Position numbers and translations under genes: made by a program. From a virus: a stretch of DNA of 64,000 bases. The notes beneath the pieces are model-generated. The model was not told the origin of the DNA. It made no database searches and worked only from the letters and a program-made list of their open reading frames with translations. Of this stretch, positions 9,065 to 17,770 are shown one piece after another (positions within the stretch are counted from its first letter, which is position 1; each line of letters opens with the position of its first letter). The stretch lies in IMG/VR virus record IMGVR_UViG_3300023174_000045, positions 124,001 to 188,000 of that record; one strand, written 5' to 3'.

Positions 9065-10263
9065 GAAAGTTGTACTACATGGGCCTTGAAAGTTATGAGG
9101 CCCGTTACACACTGCAACTAACTGAATGGAATCGACGTGTGTTTGAACGTCGAGGCTTGGATGTGGTATACGTACCTGGTGTCACCATTGACAACACCCA
9201 AAGCATCAGTGTTGGACAGGTGTTGGATGCGCATGGTCGCAGTTACTTTTCAATGAGCCAAATGATGAACTTGGTTCAACTCATGAAGAATGGAGAAGTC
9301 ACCAATGAAGATGTGGTCTACTTTGAAGACATGTTTCAGCCAGGTATCGAAAGTCTCCCTTACATCATGGATCAAATTGATCCTAGCCAGCGTCCCCGTG
9401 TTTATGTTCGTTGTCTTGCTCAGGCCATTGACCCTGATGATTTTGTACATGTGTGGGGCATGGCGAACTGGATGGCAACGTATGAAAAAATGGTCAACCA
9501 CTTTGTAACTGGCGTGTTAGCCACCAATGAAGAAATGGTGGCTCACATGCGTATTGCAGGTTGGACTGCTCCAATCTACAACATCTCCGGCTTGGCATTT
9601 GGCAAAGAGGAAGTGCTGGAACGCATTGGTGGTGCCAGCAACATTCGACCATTTGCAGATCGACCAAGACGAGTGGGCTTTGCGGCACGTTGGGATCAAG
9701 AGAAGCAACCAGGCTTCTTCATGGACTTGATTGAGATGTATGGTGAACTTACCACAGAGCCTTGCGAGTTTGCAATCTATTCGGGTGGCCCATTGCGTAG
9801 CAACAATCCAGAATATGTTACTAGAGCCAGGGCCATGGAAGCAGCCGGCAAACTCAAGATATACGACAACATCTCAAAGAACGAATACTATGCACATCTC
9901 AACAACACTCGTGTGTTGTTTAATTGTGCGTTACAAGATTGGGTGTCTAACACAGTTTCAGAAGCAGATACTCTGGGCTGTAATGTGTTGTATCCTGCTT
10001 ATAGATCTTTCCCCGAAACTTTTTCAAATGATCCCAACAGGCTGTATGTGCCTTGGAGCATAGATGATGCTTATCACAAAATGCAAAACCTTTTACGAGA
10101 ACCACATCACAACATGGGTCTCATATCTAACTGGACTGATGGTACTGTTGATCGCATCGTTGATATACTGCTTGGTAATGGTGAGCAGTGGAATCGTGCA
10201 GGCAATAGATATCGTGATCACGTGGCTGAAGAAAAGTATCATGTTGTAAAGGTTGAAGAATGA
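9061..10263 (+). CDS. GT-B glycosyltransferase (group 1-like)
   Basis: 400 residues. The C-terminal half has the GT-B acceptor/donor signature: RRVGFAARWDQEKQPGFFMDLI (the 'GR...EKG' loop), FAIYSGGPL, KLKIYDNISKNEYYAHLNNTRVLFNCA, and SNTVSEADTLGCNVLYP in place of the usual E-x7-E nucleotide-sugar site. Phage enzymes of this type modify DNA bases or surface glycans; the acceptor cannot be told from sequence. ATGA-coupled on both sides, in the same unit as dpdA and galE. Confidence 0.72.
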   Translation: MRKLYYMGLESYEARYTLQLTEWNRRVFERRGLDVVYVPGVTIDNTQSISVGQVLDAHGRSYFSMSQMMNLVQLMKNGEVTNEDVVYFEDMFQPGIESLPYIMDQIDPSQRPRVYVRCLAQAIDPDDFVHVWGMANWMATYEKMVNHFVTGVLATNEEMVAHMRIAGWTAPIYNISGLAFGKEEVLERIGGASNIRPFADRPRRVGFAARWDQEKQPGFFMDLIEMYGELTTEPCEFAIYSGGPLRSNNPEYVTRARAMEAAGKLKIYDNISKNEYYAHLNNTRVLFNCALQDWVSNTVSEADTLGCNVLYPAYRSFPETFSNDPNRLYVPWSIDDAYHKMQNLLREPHHNMGLISNWTDGTVDRIVDILLGNGEQWNRAGNRYRDHVAEEKYHVVKVEE

Positions 10264-10454
10264 TTAACGAACACTTCAAAAATCAAATAGAGCAAGGTGC
10301 TACTACTATGTTTTTCTATGGCTTAGAATCAGGGTCGGGCCCGTTTAAAATTAATATCACAAATCACAAAGATACATTGGACACATTTCCAACTAACTTA
10401 GAGTTTGTTAGAATGCTGAGTGAAAGTATGCCATTATTCAAGGAAATCGAATGA
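10260..10454 (+). CDS. hypothetical small protein
   Basis: 64 residues, ATGA overlaps on both sides, lying between the glycosyltransferase and the epimerase. No motif is recognised. Translational coupling is the main support that it is expressed. Confidence 0.5.
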   Translation: MINEHFKNQIEQGATTMFFYGLESGSGPFKINITNHKDTLDTFPTNLEFVRMLSESMPLFKEIE

Positions 10455-11410
10455 GCACAGTAGTTGTCACAGGCATCTCAGGATTCATAGGTGGCCAAAC
10501 TGCACTGCTGTTGAAAGACGCAGGCGAACGTGTGATTGGCATTGATCGCCACCCACTGCCAGCACACCTCAAAGGTGTGTGTGATCGATTTGTGCAGGAA
10601 GATTTTTCCAGCAAACACGCACTCAGTGTGATTGTGCAAGAACTCCCTGACGCCATTGTACACTGTGCCGGTGCCAGCCTGGTTGGTCCCAGCATGAAGG
10701 ATCCAGCCTTGTACTACCAAAACAATGTGGTAGACACATTTGAATTGTTGGAAATTGTTCGCCGGGCGTTACCAAAAACCAAGATTATCTTCAGTAGCAG
10801 TGCAGCCACATACGGTGAGCCTGTGATGTTGCCTGTACACGAAGTTGATCCTGCTGAACCTGTGTCACCATATGGTCAAAGCAAACTCATGGTGGACATG
10901 ATGTTGGAATCATATCATCGTGCCTATGATCTCAACTGTGTGAGTTTTCGTTATTTCAATGCCTGTGGTGCTGATCCAAAGAAGCGGCATGGTCAAGCAC
11001 CGGGTGCCACACACATCATTGCCAGAGTGTTGGAAGCCCTTAGAGATGACAGCGAGTTCACGTTAAATGGTGTAGACTTTCCCACCCCGGATGGTACTTG
11101 TGTGAGAGACTACGTGCATGTGGAAGACATAGCACGAGCACACAGCCTGGCTATCTATCATGACATTGCCTCAGGTGTGTATAATCTAGGCTCCAACAAC
11201 GGAACCAGCAATCGAGAAATCATTGCCGCAGCCGAGCGTGTGACTGGACGGAAATTGAAAGTGATTATGGGTACAGCCAGGCCGGGTGATCCTGCTGTGC
11301 TCACTGCCAGTGCTGCCAAGTTTGGCCGGGTTGGGGAAGGTTGGCGACAGTTTGAACTGGATGACATGATTCAACACGCCTGGAACTGGTATGTTCGAAA
11401 AGATACTTGA
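10451..11410 (+). CDS. galE: UDP-glucose 4-epimerase-like SDR
   Basis: 319 residues, extended short-chain dehydrogenase. The NAD motif GISGFIGG is at ~7-14, the catalytic Ser region SSSAATYGEP at ~118, catalytic YGQSK at ~141-145, and the typical GalE block DYVHVEDIARAH follows. It probably interconverts UDP-sugars for the neighbouring glycosyltransferase; the exact substrate is unknown. ATGA overlap with the gene before, 20-bp overlap with the gene after. Confidence 0.85.
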   Translation: MSTVVVTGISGFIGGQTALLLKDAGERVIGIDRHPLPAHLKGVCDRFVQEDFSSKHALSVIVQELPDAIVHCAGASLVGPSMKDPALYYQNNVVDTFELLEIVRRALPKTKIIFSSSAATYGEPVMLPVHEVDPAEPVSPYGQSKLMVDMMLESYHRAYDLNCVSFRYFNACGADPKKRHGQAPGATHIIARVLEALRDDSEFTLNGVDFPTPDGTCVRDYVHVEDIARAHSLAIYHDIASGVYNLGSNNGTSNREIIAAAERVTGRKLKVIMGTARPGDPAVLTASAAKFGRVGEGWRQFELDDMIQHAWNWYVRKDT

Positions 11411-11981
11411 GTTTGAAACAGCCGTGGTCCAGTTCACTGGTGCGCCATATGCTGTGATGACTGACTGTTGTACCCATGCCATTGAATTGTGCATGCGGTA
11501 TGACCGGGTGGAGTTTTGTGCATTCACCCCATTTACCTATTTGAGCATACCCATGCTCATGCACAAGTTAGGTATCAAATATGCGTACGAAGTAGGTGAT
11601 CCTGCTCAATGGGTAGGCGAATATCGGTTTAGAAAAACACGAATCTGGGACAGTGCTCGACGCTTAGAACGCAACATGTATCGACCAGGACAGATACAAT
11701 GCGTGAGTTTTGGATATGACAAACCCTTGCCTATTGGGCGTGGCGGTGCAATATTGTTGGATGATGCTGAAGCTTATCACAACTTGTTGGCCATGCGTTA
11801 CGATGGACGAGATTTAACTGCATCGCCCTGGGTCTCACAACAAACTTTTAAGGTCGGATATCATTATCGACCTACAATAGAAGAAGCTGAACGTGGATTG
11901 GAGTTGTTAAATCAATACACCAGCCAACCACCAAGACAGATAGTTTATCCAGACTGCAGACAAATTATTATTATAGATTGA
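11391..11981 (+). CDS. shortened DegT/DnrJ/StrS-like aminotransferase
   Basis: 196 residues, about half the usual length (~370) of the sugar aminotransferase family. Retained are an N-terminal block (FTGAPYAVMTDCCTHAIELCM), a PLP-lysine-like segment (CVSFGYDKPLPIGRGGAILLDD, as in S-F-x-x-x-K-x-L-x-x-GxGG) and the MRYDGRDL block. The C-terminal small domain is missing. It may be a reduced active form or a remnant with a non-enzymatic role. Located right after galE. Confidence 0.6.
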   Translation: MFEKILEFETAVVQFTGAPYAVMTDCCTHAIELCMRYDRVEFCAFTPFTYLSIPMLMHKLGIKYAYEVGDPAQWVGEYRFRKTRIWDSARRLERNMYRPGQIQCVSFGYDKPLPIGRGGAILLDDAEAYHNLLAMRYDGRDLTASPWVSQQTFKVGYHYRPTIEEAERGLELLNQYTSQPPRQIVYPDCRQIIIID

Positions 11982-12006
11982 CAACACAATCTAAATACTG
12001 TACAAT
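11978..12006 (+). promoter_or_regulatory. sigma70-like promoter of folE
   Basis: TTGACA (11978-11983), 17-bp spacer, TACAAT (12001-12006). The -35 overlaps the TGA of the preceding gene, so folE starts a new transcription unit. Confidence 0.7.
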
Positions 12007-12024
12007 TATGTATTGGAGAAATAA

Positions 12025-12765
12025 ATGGGCTACGACAAAGTATATATTAGCAACGACGAAGAAACTGTGAATACCAGCAAAAATTTATCACAAATACTTA
12101 GAGAACAAATGAAAGCCCGAGGTCAACGCTTCTGGGCTGGCGACAACATCAGCGATTACATGAGCGAAGCAGTGAAAGAAAAACTCATTGACGAAGCCAC
12201 AGTGGCATTTGAAGGTGTGTTAGATGCGTTACTAATTGACAGAGAAAACGATCCAAACTCAAAAGGCACAGCACGGCGCCTGGCTAAAATGTACTACAAC
12301 GAAATAATGGCAGGAAGATATGAACCAGCACCAGACGCAACAGCATTTCCAAATGATTCAGCAGACCGTTATGAAGGCATGCTGGTTGTACGCAGTGAAC
12401 TTCGCAGTATGTGCAGTCATCATCATCAACCAGTTAGTGGGGTCGCCTATATTGGAATCATCGCTGCCAACAAGCTCATTGGTCTATCTAAGTATACTCG
12501 CATTGCTCAATGGTGTGCTAGGCGTGGTACTTTACAGGAAGAACTGTGCATAGACATTGCCAATGAAATCATGGCAGCAACTGCGTCAAAGGATGTTGGT
12601 GTGTACATTCAGGCAGTGCATGGATGCTGTGAAAACCGTGGCATTATGGCACATAGTTCGTTGACACAGACCACTGTGTTGCGAGGTGCGTTTAAAACGG
12701 ATGACAGTGTTAAAAAAGAGTTCATGGACAATATTAAATTGCAACAAGAGTTTGCACCTCGCTGA
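12025..12765 (+). CDS. folE: GTP cyclohydrolase I
   Basis: 246 residues. Converts GTP to 7,8-dihydroneopterin triphosphate, the first step towards 7-deazaguanines (and folate). The zinc ligand motif SMCSHHH (~127-133), the core LIGLSKYTRIAQWCARRGTLQEEL, and the second zinc Cys in AVHGCCENRG are all present, followed by TVLRGAF. The N-terminal ~45 residues are an extension relative to short FolE forms. With QueD and QueE downstream it supplies three of the four steps to preQ0. Own promoter upstream and terminator directly downstream. Confidence 0.93.
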   Translation: MGYDKVYISNDEETVNTSKNLSQILREQMKARGQRFWAGDNISDYMSEAVKEKLIDEATVAFEGVLDALLIDRENDPNSKGTARRLAKMYYNEIMAGRYEPAPDATAFPNDSADRYEGMLVVRSELRSMCSHHHQPVSGVAYIGIIAANKLIGLSKYTRIAQWCARRGTLQEELCIDIANEIMAATASKDVGVYIQAVHGCCENRGIMAHSSLTQTTVLRGAFKTDDSVKKEFMDNIKLQQEFAPR

Positions 12766-12767
12766 TA

Positions 12768-12795
12768 AAAAAGTAGTACTTGAGTGCTACTTTTT
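12768..12795 (+). terminator. hairpin terminator after folE
   Basis: AAAAAGTAGTAC (12768-12779), short TTGA loop, GTGCTACTTTTT (12784-12795); 12 bp with one G-U pair, ending in a T run. Belongs to the same TAGTACT/AGTACT hairpin family seen before several small genes. Confidence 0.7.
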
Positions 12796-12799
12796 AAGA

Positions 12800-12828
12800 T
12801 TGACTTCAAATTGATAATTTGTTACAAT
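12800..12828 (+). promoter_or_regulatory. sigma70-like promoter of the lipoprotein gene
   Basis: TTGACT (12800-12805), 17-bp spacer, TACAAT (12823-12828), directly after the folE terminator. Confidence 0.7.
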
Positions 12829-12862
12829 AGGCATATTAATTGTAACTTTAGGTATTGCTGTC

Positions 12863-15304
12863 ATGAAGAGAATCGTGCTCTGGATTTCGATGTCTGGGAT
12901 TGTTGTTGCTGTGACCGCCTGTAGCGGCGGCGGCGGTTCGTCAGTCACAGTCAAAAGTGATCCGTACATAAGTACTCCCAATCTTTATGTTAGAACCGAA
13001 GTTCCATACTCGACTCCGGTATTACAGGCTGTGGTTGATCCCTTGGTCAATGTGGTTGACAACGGATATAAATGGGCTGTAGCTGATACGTTTGCCGCAG
13101 ATATTGCCGGCACTGGCGGGCAAGACTTGATCATTGCTGGTCGTATGACACAACCTACTCCAGTGTCTGATTGGGGCAACTTTCGACTCAGTATGTTGAC
13201 CTGGCAAAACAATAAGTTGGTTGATCGAACTGCTCAATGGTTTCCGAACGATACCAATATTATACTAGGGTCTGAACCCAGTGTAAAGTTTGCGGACTTT
13301 TTTAAAACTGGACGCAACGATATGTTTCTGAACACTGGCACCGACATGCAACATTACGGTCCCACTTATTTTTACCGCAACACTGGCACCAGTTTTGAGA
13401 GACAAGTTTTAACCACAGCAAATATTTGGTCACATGATTCAGCCATTGGCGACCTCAACGGTGATGGTTACACTGATATTGCCATCATTGATTATGGTCC
13501 CAACGCTACATTAGCGTTCAACAACAAAGTCAGCGGATTCAATGTGTACACACAAGATCCAACTAACATGCAACTGCACACTGGTAGTAGTGTGGCCATT
13601 GGTGATTTTATGGGCACTGGTCAAGGGCAATTGGTAGTCACAGATGCTCGTGCCAATGTTGGAACAAATCCCACAAAGTTATATTCATGGGCAATTGACT
13701 CAGGAAACAAACTAAATTTCACCGAAGTCAGCACCTTACCTACTCCCAGATTTGAGTTACCAAAATGGGCAGGCCATGGGTTCGCGCCCGGCAGTCATAA
13801 TGTACGGGCAGTGACGTATGATTTCAATGATGACAAAATCCCTGATGTGTTGATTTTTAGTAGACCCGGATTAGGTACTGTCAACTACAAGTACAGTGAG
13901 ATACAGTTTTTAAAGAATGATGGCAAAGGTACATTTTCTGATGTAACAGATACTGTGCTGGTAGGATATGACACCAACACCTATGTTTGTTATAATCCAA
14001 AATTTCTAGATCTCAACGGTGATGGTCGAGAAGACATATTGGTCGGCGGTTCGGACTGGACTGGTGTTAACAACAGCACACAATTTTTGTTGAAAAGTTC
14101 TGATGGCAAATATGTGGCTGCATATCAAAATATCATGACTGATTTTGCCACACAGGTCAACACTATCCAAGGCGCAGAGAATGTGGGCAATACTGTGAAT
14201 CTGCTGAAGGCACCCAATGGCAAACTGTACTTGGTCAGTGCGGTGAGTTTTATCAATCAAGCCAATGATCGACAGTTAGCGATATACATGAGCGAATTAG
14301 GCAGTCAGTCAGTGACAACTGCGCAAACAGCCATTAATTTAATATTGCAAAAATGGCCATACATGACTGTACCACAGGCCAATGCTGTGCTGGCCCAGAC
14401 CAGTGCCAAGTATCTTGGTGGCAATGTAATTGATTACGATGCATTATGGACACCGTCGGGCACACTTAGTTTAACCACTGCCGGTGGTATCAAGTCCATA
14501 TCTGGTTACATCAGTGGAGTGAACTTTGGTTCAACCGAATCAGTGGTAACTGACAACTTAAAACGATCTTTTACTGTGAATCTTGGATCCATGCATGTTG
14601 ATCGGCCAAGTGCGTTCAGTCAAAGTGTGGGATTCACCGAACAAGACACGTTGACCAGTCAAGCCGAATATTTAATCAACGGTCCGGTTGCTAATTTTGG
14701 TGACATAAGAGTAGGATCTAACTACAACACTCAAACTTCAAGTACCAGTCAATTGCAATATACCCTGGGCATACCCAACTACTATCAAAAGGGCAATTTT
14801 TCATTAGGAGCACAATACACACACTTGAATTCCAATCCCTGGATTAATTTTACCGGAGCATGGGGTGAAATCACTGGTAGCAGTATATTAGACAATGTAT
14901 TGACTTATCGCAAAAATGGATTTTCTGCACAGGCCAGTTTGATGTATGTGGCCACCAGCATTGACCCTGGCTTGGTTACCAAAGTCAGTCCTATGTTGGC
15001 TGCCTGGACAGAGGTTGGATACAAAACTGATCCTGAATCACCAATGGGAAATACCGGAGTGTACTTTGGCATCAAACCGGTAACATTGAGTGGTCATGTA
15101 AGTGCTAAAATACCAACAAGTGTTGACATGTCAGGCAATATTGTGTATACTAACAAGAAGTTAACTGTACAGGATCAGGTCATCGGCTATGCAAGAATTA
15201 CATATACCAATCAACTGAGTCGACACAGTCAATTTAAAGTTTCTGCAATGGGCACCGCAACAGGTGAGTACAAAATGGTAAATGAACTTAAACTTCAATT
15301 TTGA
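12863..15304 (+). CDS. FG-GAP/VCBS-repeat lipoprotein with barrel-like C-terminus
   Basis: 813 residues. The N-terminus is a lipoprotein signal: MKRIVLWISMSGIVVAVTAC with Cys20 as the lipobox cysteine, then SGGGGSS. The body holds FG-GAP-type calcium loops (DLNGDGYTD, DFNDDKIPD, DLNGDGRED), suggesting a beta-propeller. The last ~200 residues alternate hydrophobic and polar residues and end in LKLQF, like an outer-membrane beta-barrel or autotransporter C-terminus. With its own promoter and a terminator upstream, it is set up like a moron, probably displayed on the host envelope (superinfection or adhesion role inferred). Virion location is the alternative. Confidence 0.75.
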   Translation: MKRIVLWISMSGIVVAVTACSGGGGSSVTVKSDPYISTPNLYVRTEVPYSTPVLQAVVDPLVNVVDNGYKWAVADTFAADIAGTGGQDLIIAGRMTQPTPVSDWGNFRLSMLTWQNNKLVDRTAQWFPNDTNIILGSEPSVKFADFFKTGRNDMFLNTGTDMQHYGPTYFYRNTGTSFERQVLTTANIWSHDSAIGDLNGDGYTDIAIIDYGPNATLAFNNKVSGFNVYTQDPTNMQLHTGSSVAIGDFMGTGQGQLVVTDARANVGTNPTKLYSWAIDSGNKLNFTEVSTLPTPRFELPKWAGHGFAPGSHNVRAVTYDFNDDKIPDVLIFSRPGLGTVNYKYSEIQFLKNDGKGTFSDVTDTVLVGYDTNTYVCYNPKFLDLNGDGREDILVGGSDWTGVNNSTQFLLKSSDGKYVAAYQNIMTDFATQVNTIQGAENVGNTVNLLKAPNGKLYLVSAVSFINQANDRQLAIYMSELGSQSVTTAQTAINLILQKWPYMTVPQANAVLAQTSAKYLGGNVIDYDALWTPSGTLSLTTAGGIKSISGYISGVNFGSTESVVTDNLKRSFTVNLGSMHVDRPSAFSQSVGFTEQDTLTSQAEYLINGPVANFGDIRVGSNYNTQTSSTSQLQYTLGIPNYYQKGNFSLGAQYTHLNSNPWINFTGAWGEITGSSILDNVLTYRKNGFSAQASLMYVATSIDPGLVTKVSPMLAAWTEVGYKTDPESPMGNTGVYFGIKPVTLSGHVSAKIPTSVDMSGNIVYTNKKLTVQDQVIGYARITYTNQLSRHSQFKVSAMGTATGEYKMVNELKLQF

Positions 15305-15321
15305 TAACTTGGGAGAAAATT

Positions 15322-15435
15322 ATGTACATTACGAACATCACAGGTGAAATAAAATTGCCCTGGGAACCAGGGTTGTTGGAGTGGTTGCAGGAACACTATC
15401 CTGCTTCCAAATATAGAGTGGTAGAATTAACTTAA
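15322..15435 (+). CDS. 37-residue hypothetical peptide
   Basis: Starts MYITNITGEIKLPWEPG and ends YRVVELT. GGGAG lies 7 bases before the ATG, and the next gene follows after 10 bases. Residues are those of a small folded domain rather than low complexity. No family recognised. Confidence 0.5.
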   Translation: MYITNITGEIKLPWEPGLLEWLQEHYPASKYRVVELT

Positions 15436-15445
15436 AGGAAAAATC

Positions 15446-15649
15446 ATGGCTACAAAGAAAATTACCAAACTCAGCGACAAGCTGGACAAAGTAAATGAAT
15501 CATTTACTGTTAATATGTACGACAATGGCTTCATGATTGAAGTTGGTGGTCGCAAAGACGACGACTGGCGCACAGCCAAAATCATGGTACCTACCATTGA
15601 AGAATTGGTTGTGTTGATCAAAGAAGCAGCCGAAATGGAACGCGATTAA
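15446..15649 (+). CDS. conserved phage hypothetical protein
   Basis: 67 residues, with AAAGGAA upstream. Lys-rich helical start (KKITKLSDKLDKVNESF) then beta strands (FMIEVGGRKDDDW) and a C-terminal helix. No function is known. Confidence 0.65.
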   Translation: MATKKITKLSDKLDKVNESFTVNMYDNGFMIEVGGRKDDDWRTAKIMVPTIEELVVLIKEAAEMERD

Positions 15650-15662
15650 TCAGGAGTAGACT

Positions 15663-16079
15663 ATGGCCACTTGGAAACTCAGTACCCAATACAAAAAGTC
15701 TGCTGTTGAACGGTCTATCTGGACCAAAGATGGAGTCACTGTTGTACGTGAAGAAGGTTACCGCTGGGGCACCTTCTATTGCGAAATCGATGAAAAACCT
15801 GACATTGATTTAAAAAATCCCGACGGCTACGAAGTCGGCGGCGACTATGACTGGGAACTAGAAAGCCTGGATGATGGTTGCTGGGCCGACTGGGAGTTTC
15901 CAGATGGCATGAGTGATGAAGAGCGCGAAGCCATTGAAACAGCATGGGACGAAAACTGGTACGAAGGCATGGAAGAATTGGGTTGGTCAAACGACGACAC
16001 TGAATATCATTTCCATGGACCACTGCGTTTAGAAAATGAAGACACCGGCGAAGTATTTCAAGGAGAACCTGATGCCTAA
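15663..16079 (+). CDS. acidic hypothetical protein
   Basis: 138 residues, strongly acidic and Trp-rich (DYDWELESLDDGCWADWEFPDG, WDENWYEGMEEL). Preceded by AGGAG. Its 3' end carries the AAGGAG that serves the next gene. Function unknown; such acidic phage proteins are often inhibitors or DNA mimics, but nothing specific supports that here. Confidence 0.6.
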   Translation: MATWKLSTQYKKSAVERSIWTKDGVTVVREEGYRWGTFYCEIDEKPDIDLKNPDGYEVGGDYDWELESLDDGCWADWEFPDGMSDEEREAIETAWDENWYEGMEELGWSNDDTEYHFHGPLRLENEDTGEVFQGEPDA

Positions 16080-16257
16080 GAAAAAATCAAAAATAGAACT
16101 CTACGCAGAAGCACCTTATATCCAAGGTTATAATTCAGCCCAGGCAGGAGAAGATTTCTTCAATCCATATGCCGACGTTGAAAATGCCGAAGCTGATGCC
16201 GATGACTACCATCGCGGCTATGACAATGCTGTAGAAGAAATTGAAGTTGAGCAATGA
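16072..16257 (+). CDS. hypothetical small protein
   Basis: 61 residues, basic start (MPKKKSKIELY), acidic end. The start at 16072 has AAGGAG 7 bases upstream inside the previous gene. ATGA-coupled to the amidinotransferase gene. Confidence 0.6.
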   Translation: MPKKKSKIELYAEAPYIQGYNSAQAGEDFFNPYADVENAEADADDYHRGYDNAVEEIEVEQ

Positions 16258-17297
16258 GTGTATGGACTGATTGGGATCCATTGGAAGAAGTCATAGTAGG
16301 CAACTGCTATTCTCCTGGTGCTCTCAATTGGTTTGTTGAACCCGCATTACAACACAAGTTCAACAACATACTAACGGAAACCAAACAAGATCTCAATAAT
16401 CTAGCAGTGTTATTGCAAGGACTGGGTGTACAGGTACACCGTCCGCAAGTACATGCCAGTACACACAGTGTAGATTTAGCAACATTCTCAGTACCATGCC
16501 CTACCAGTCCAATGGTGCCAAGAGATCAATATCTAGTGTATGGCGATACAGTGTATCAAACCTATACCAGCATGAATGACAGGTATTTTGACAGTCTCGG
16601 CTATTATAATATCTTTCAAGGATTATTTGATCAAGGGCATAACTGGATCAGTCAGCCGCCACCTAATCTTCGCAACTTACCTGCTGATAAAAATTGGAGC
16701 AATCAAGGATCGCTAATTTACAATCACTTGTATCACAATCAACTGTTGTGGCACACTGCTACCATGTTCAAGTGTGGCGATAGACTGATTACCAATACCA
16801 CAGGCCCAGGCACTCAATCTGGGCTAGAATGGATGCGCAGAAACTTGCCTGCAGACACCGTGGTAGAAAATACTAGTACCGCCATGCACAACTGGGGACA
16901 CATTGATCATGGATTTTTCATGATTGACGATGACACAGTGATCTGTGTTGATCGTGAGTTTGTTCCTGAATGTTTGCGTGACAAAACTGTGCATGAGGTA
17001 TATCAGTATCTTCCCAAGGAAAGTATTGATCCTGCTACACCGATAGACCGACTGCTTGATCCCAGCAAAGGATACGAACAGGTTGTGGCGTTTGATACCA
17101 ATGTATTGGTAGTTGATTCGCACAATATTGTGTTTGACAACAACATGCCCGAACTGTTTGAGTTCTTGGCAACACTTAGTGTAAAATGTTATGTAGCACC
17201 GCTGAGACACAGAAAGTTTTGGGCTTCAGGAATACATTGTTCAACCTTGGATATTCGACGCCGTGGTCAAAAAAGAAAGATTATCAATGAAGTATGA
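16254..17297 (+). CDS. amidinotransferase-family protein
   Basis: 347 residues of the glycine/inosamine amidinotransferase (GATM-like) superfamily. The N-terminus WDPLEEVIVGNCY is the family start, MVPRDQYLVYGDTVYQT the substrate-loop block, NWGHIDHGFF the central His/Asp segment, and GIHCSTLDIRR (~326-336) carries the catalytic Cys329. Such enzymes move an amidino group from arginine to an amine, or hydrolyse a guanidine. It lies between folE and queD with HIT and small genes. A role in decorating a modified base or a surface sugar amine is possible; neither is shown by sequence. Confidence 0.75.
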   Translation: MSVWTDWDPLEEVIVGNCYSPGALNWFVEPALQHKFNNILTETKQDLNNLAVLLQGLGVQVHRPQVHASTHSVDLATFSVPCPTSPMVPRDQYLVYGDTVYQTYTSMNDRYFDSLGYYNIFQGLFDQGHNWISQPPPNLRNLPADKNWSNQGSLIYNHLYHNQLLWHTATMFKCGDRLITNTTGPGTQSGLEWMRRNLPADTVVENTSTAMHNWGHIDHGFFMIDDDTVICVDREFVPECLRDKTVHEVYQYLPKESIDPATPIDRLLDPSKGYEQVVAFDTNVLVVDSHNIVFDNNMPELFEFLATLSVKCYVAPLRHRKFWASGIHCSTLDIRRRGQKRKIINEV

Positions 17298-17688
17298 AAC
17301 ACTAGAAGAAGCGCAGGCAGCAGGTGTTGCGCCTTGGGACCTCAAGATTGGAGAATATAGCGACTACCATGTCTCTGTGTTCCAAGATCGATATCCTGTG
17401 GCTCGTGGACATTTGTTGTTTGTGCCGCAATACAATACAGATGAAGTGATAACAGACTGCTTTGAATCAGCCATGCGGCATGGTCGTAGACTGGTACGAG
17501 ATGGAGAATGTGATGCATTCAACATTGGCATCAACATGGGCGAGGCCGCTGGCCAAACTGTGATGTATCCACATGTGCATTTGATTCCCCGACGCCATGG
17601 CGACTGTGCTGATCCTGTGGGCGGTATACGTGGAGTCGTATTTGGACAAGCCAACTACAAAGCCGCAGGCTATCAACAGCCAGCATAA
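17287..17688 (+). CDS. HIT-family nucleotide-binding protein
   Basis: 133 residues. The C-terminal motif AGQTVMYPHVHLIPRRHGD is a histidine-triad site with the first His replaced by Tyr and the catalytic middle His kept. VARGHLLFVPQYN and NIGINMGEAAG match the HIT core. HIT proteins hydrolyse nucleotidyl-phosphoramidates or dinucleotides. The ATG at 17287 is chosen inside the end of the amidinotransferase gene (11-bp overlap). Confidence 0.8.
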   Translation: MKYETLEEAQAAGVAPWDLKIGEYSDYHVSVFQDRYPVARGHLLFVPQYNTDEVITDCFESAMRHGRRLVRDGECDAFNIGINMGEAAGQTVMYPHVHLIPRRHGDCADPVGGIRGVVFGQANYKAAGYQQPA

Positions 17689-17723
17689 GTATTTCTTTAA
17701 GCGGTCTTTGAGCATCATCCCGC

Positions 17724-17752
17724 TATACAAATTCTGCTGCCTATGCTAAAAT
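17724..17752 (+). promoter_or_regulatory. candidate promoter of queD
   Basis: TATACA (17724-17729), 17-bp spacer, TAAAAT (17747-17752), then TAGGAG before the ATG at 17771. The -35 is weak. Confidence 0.4.
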
Positions 17753-17770
17753 TAACATAGGAGAAAAAGC

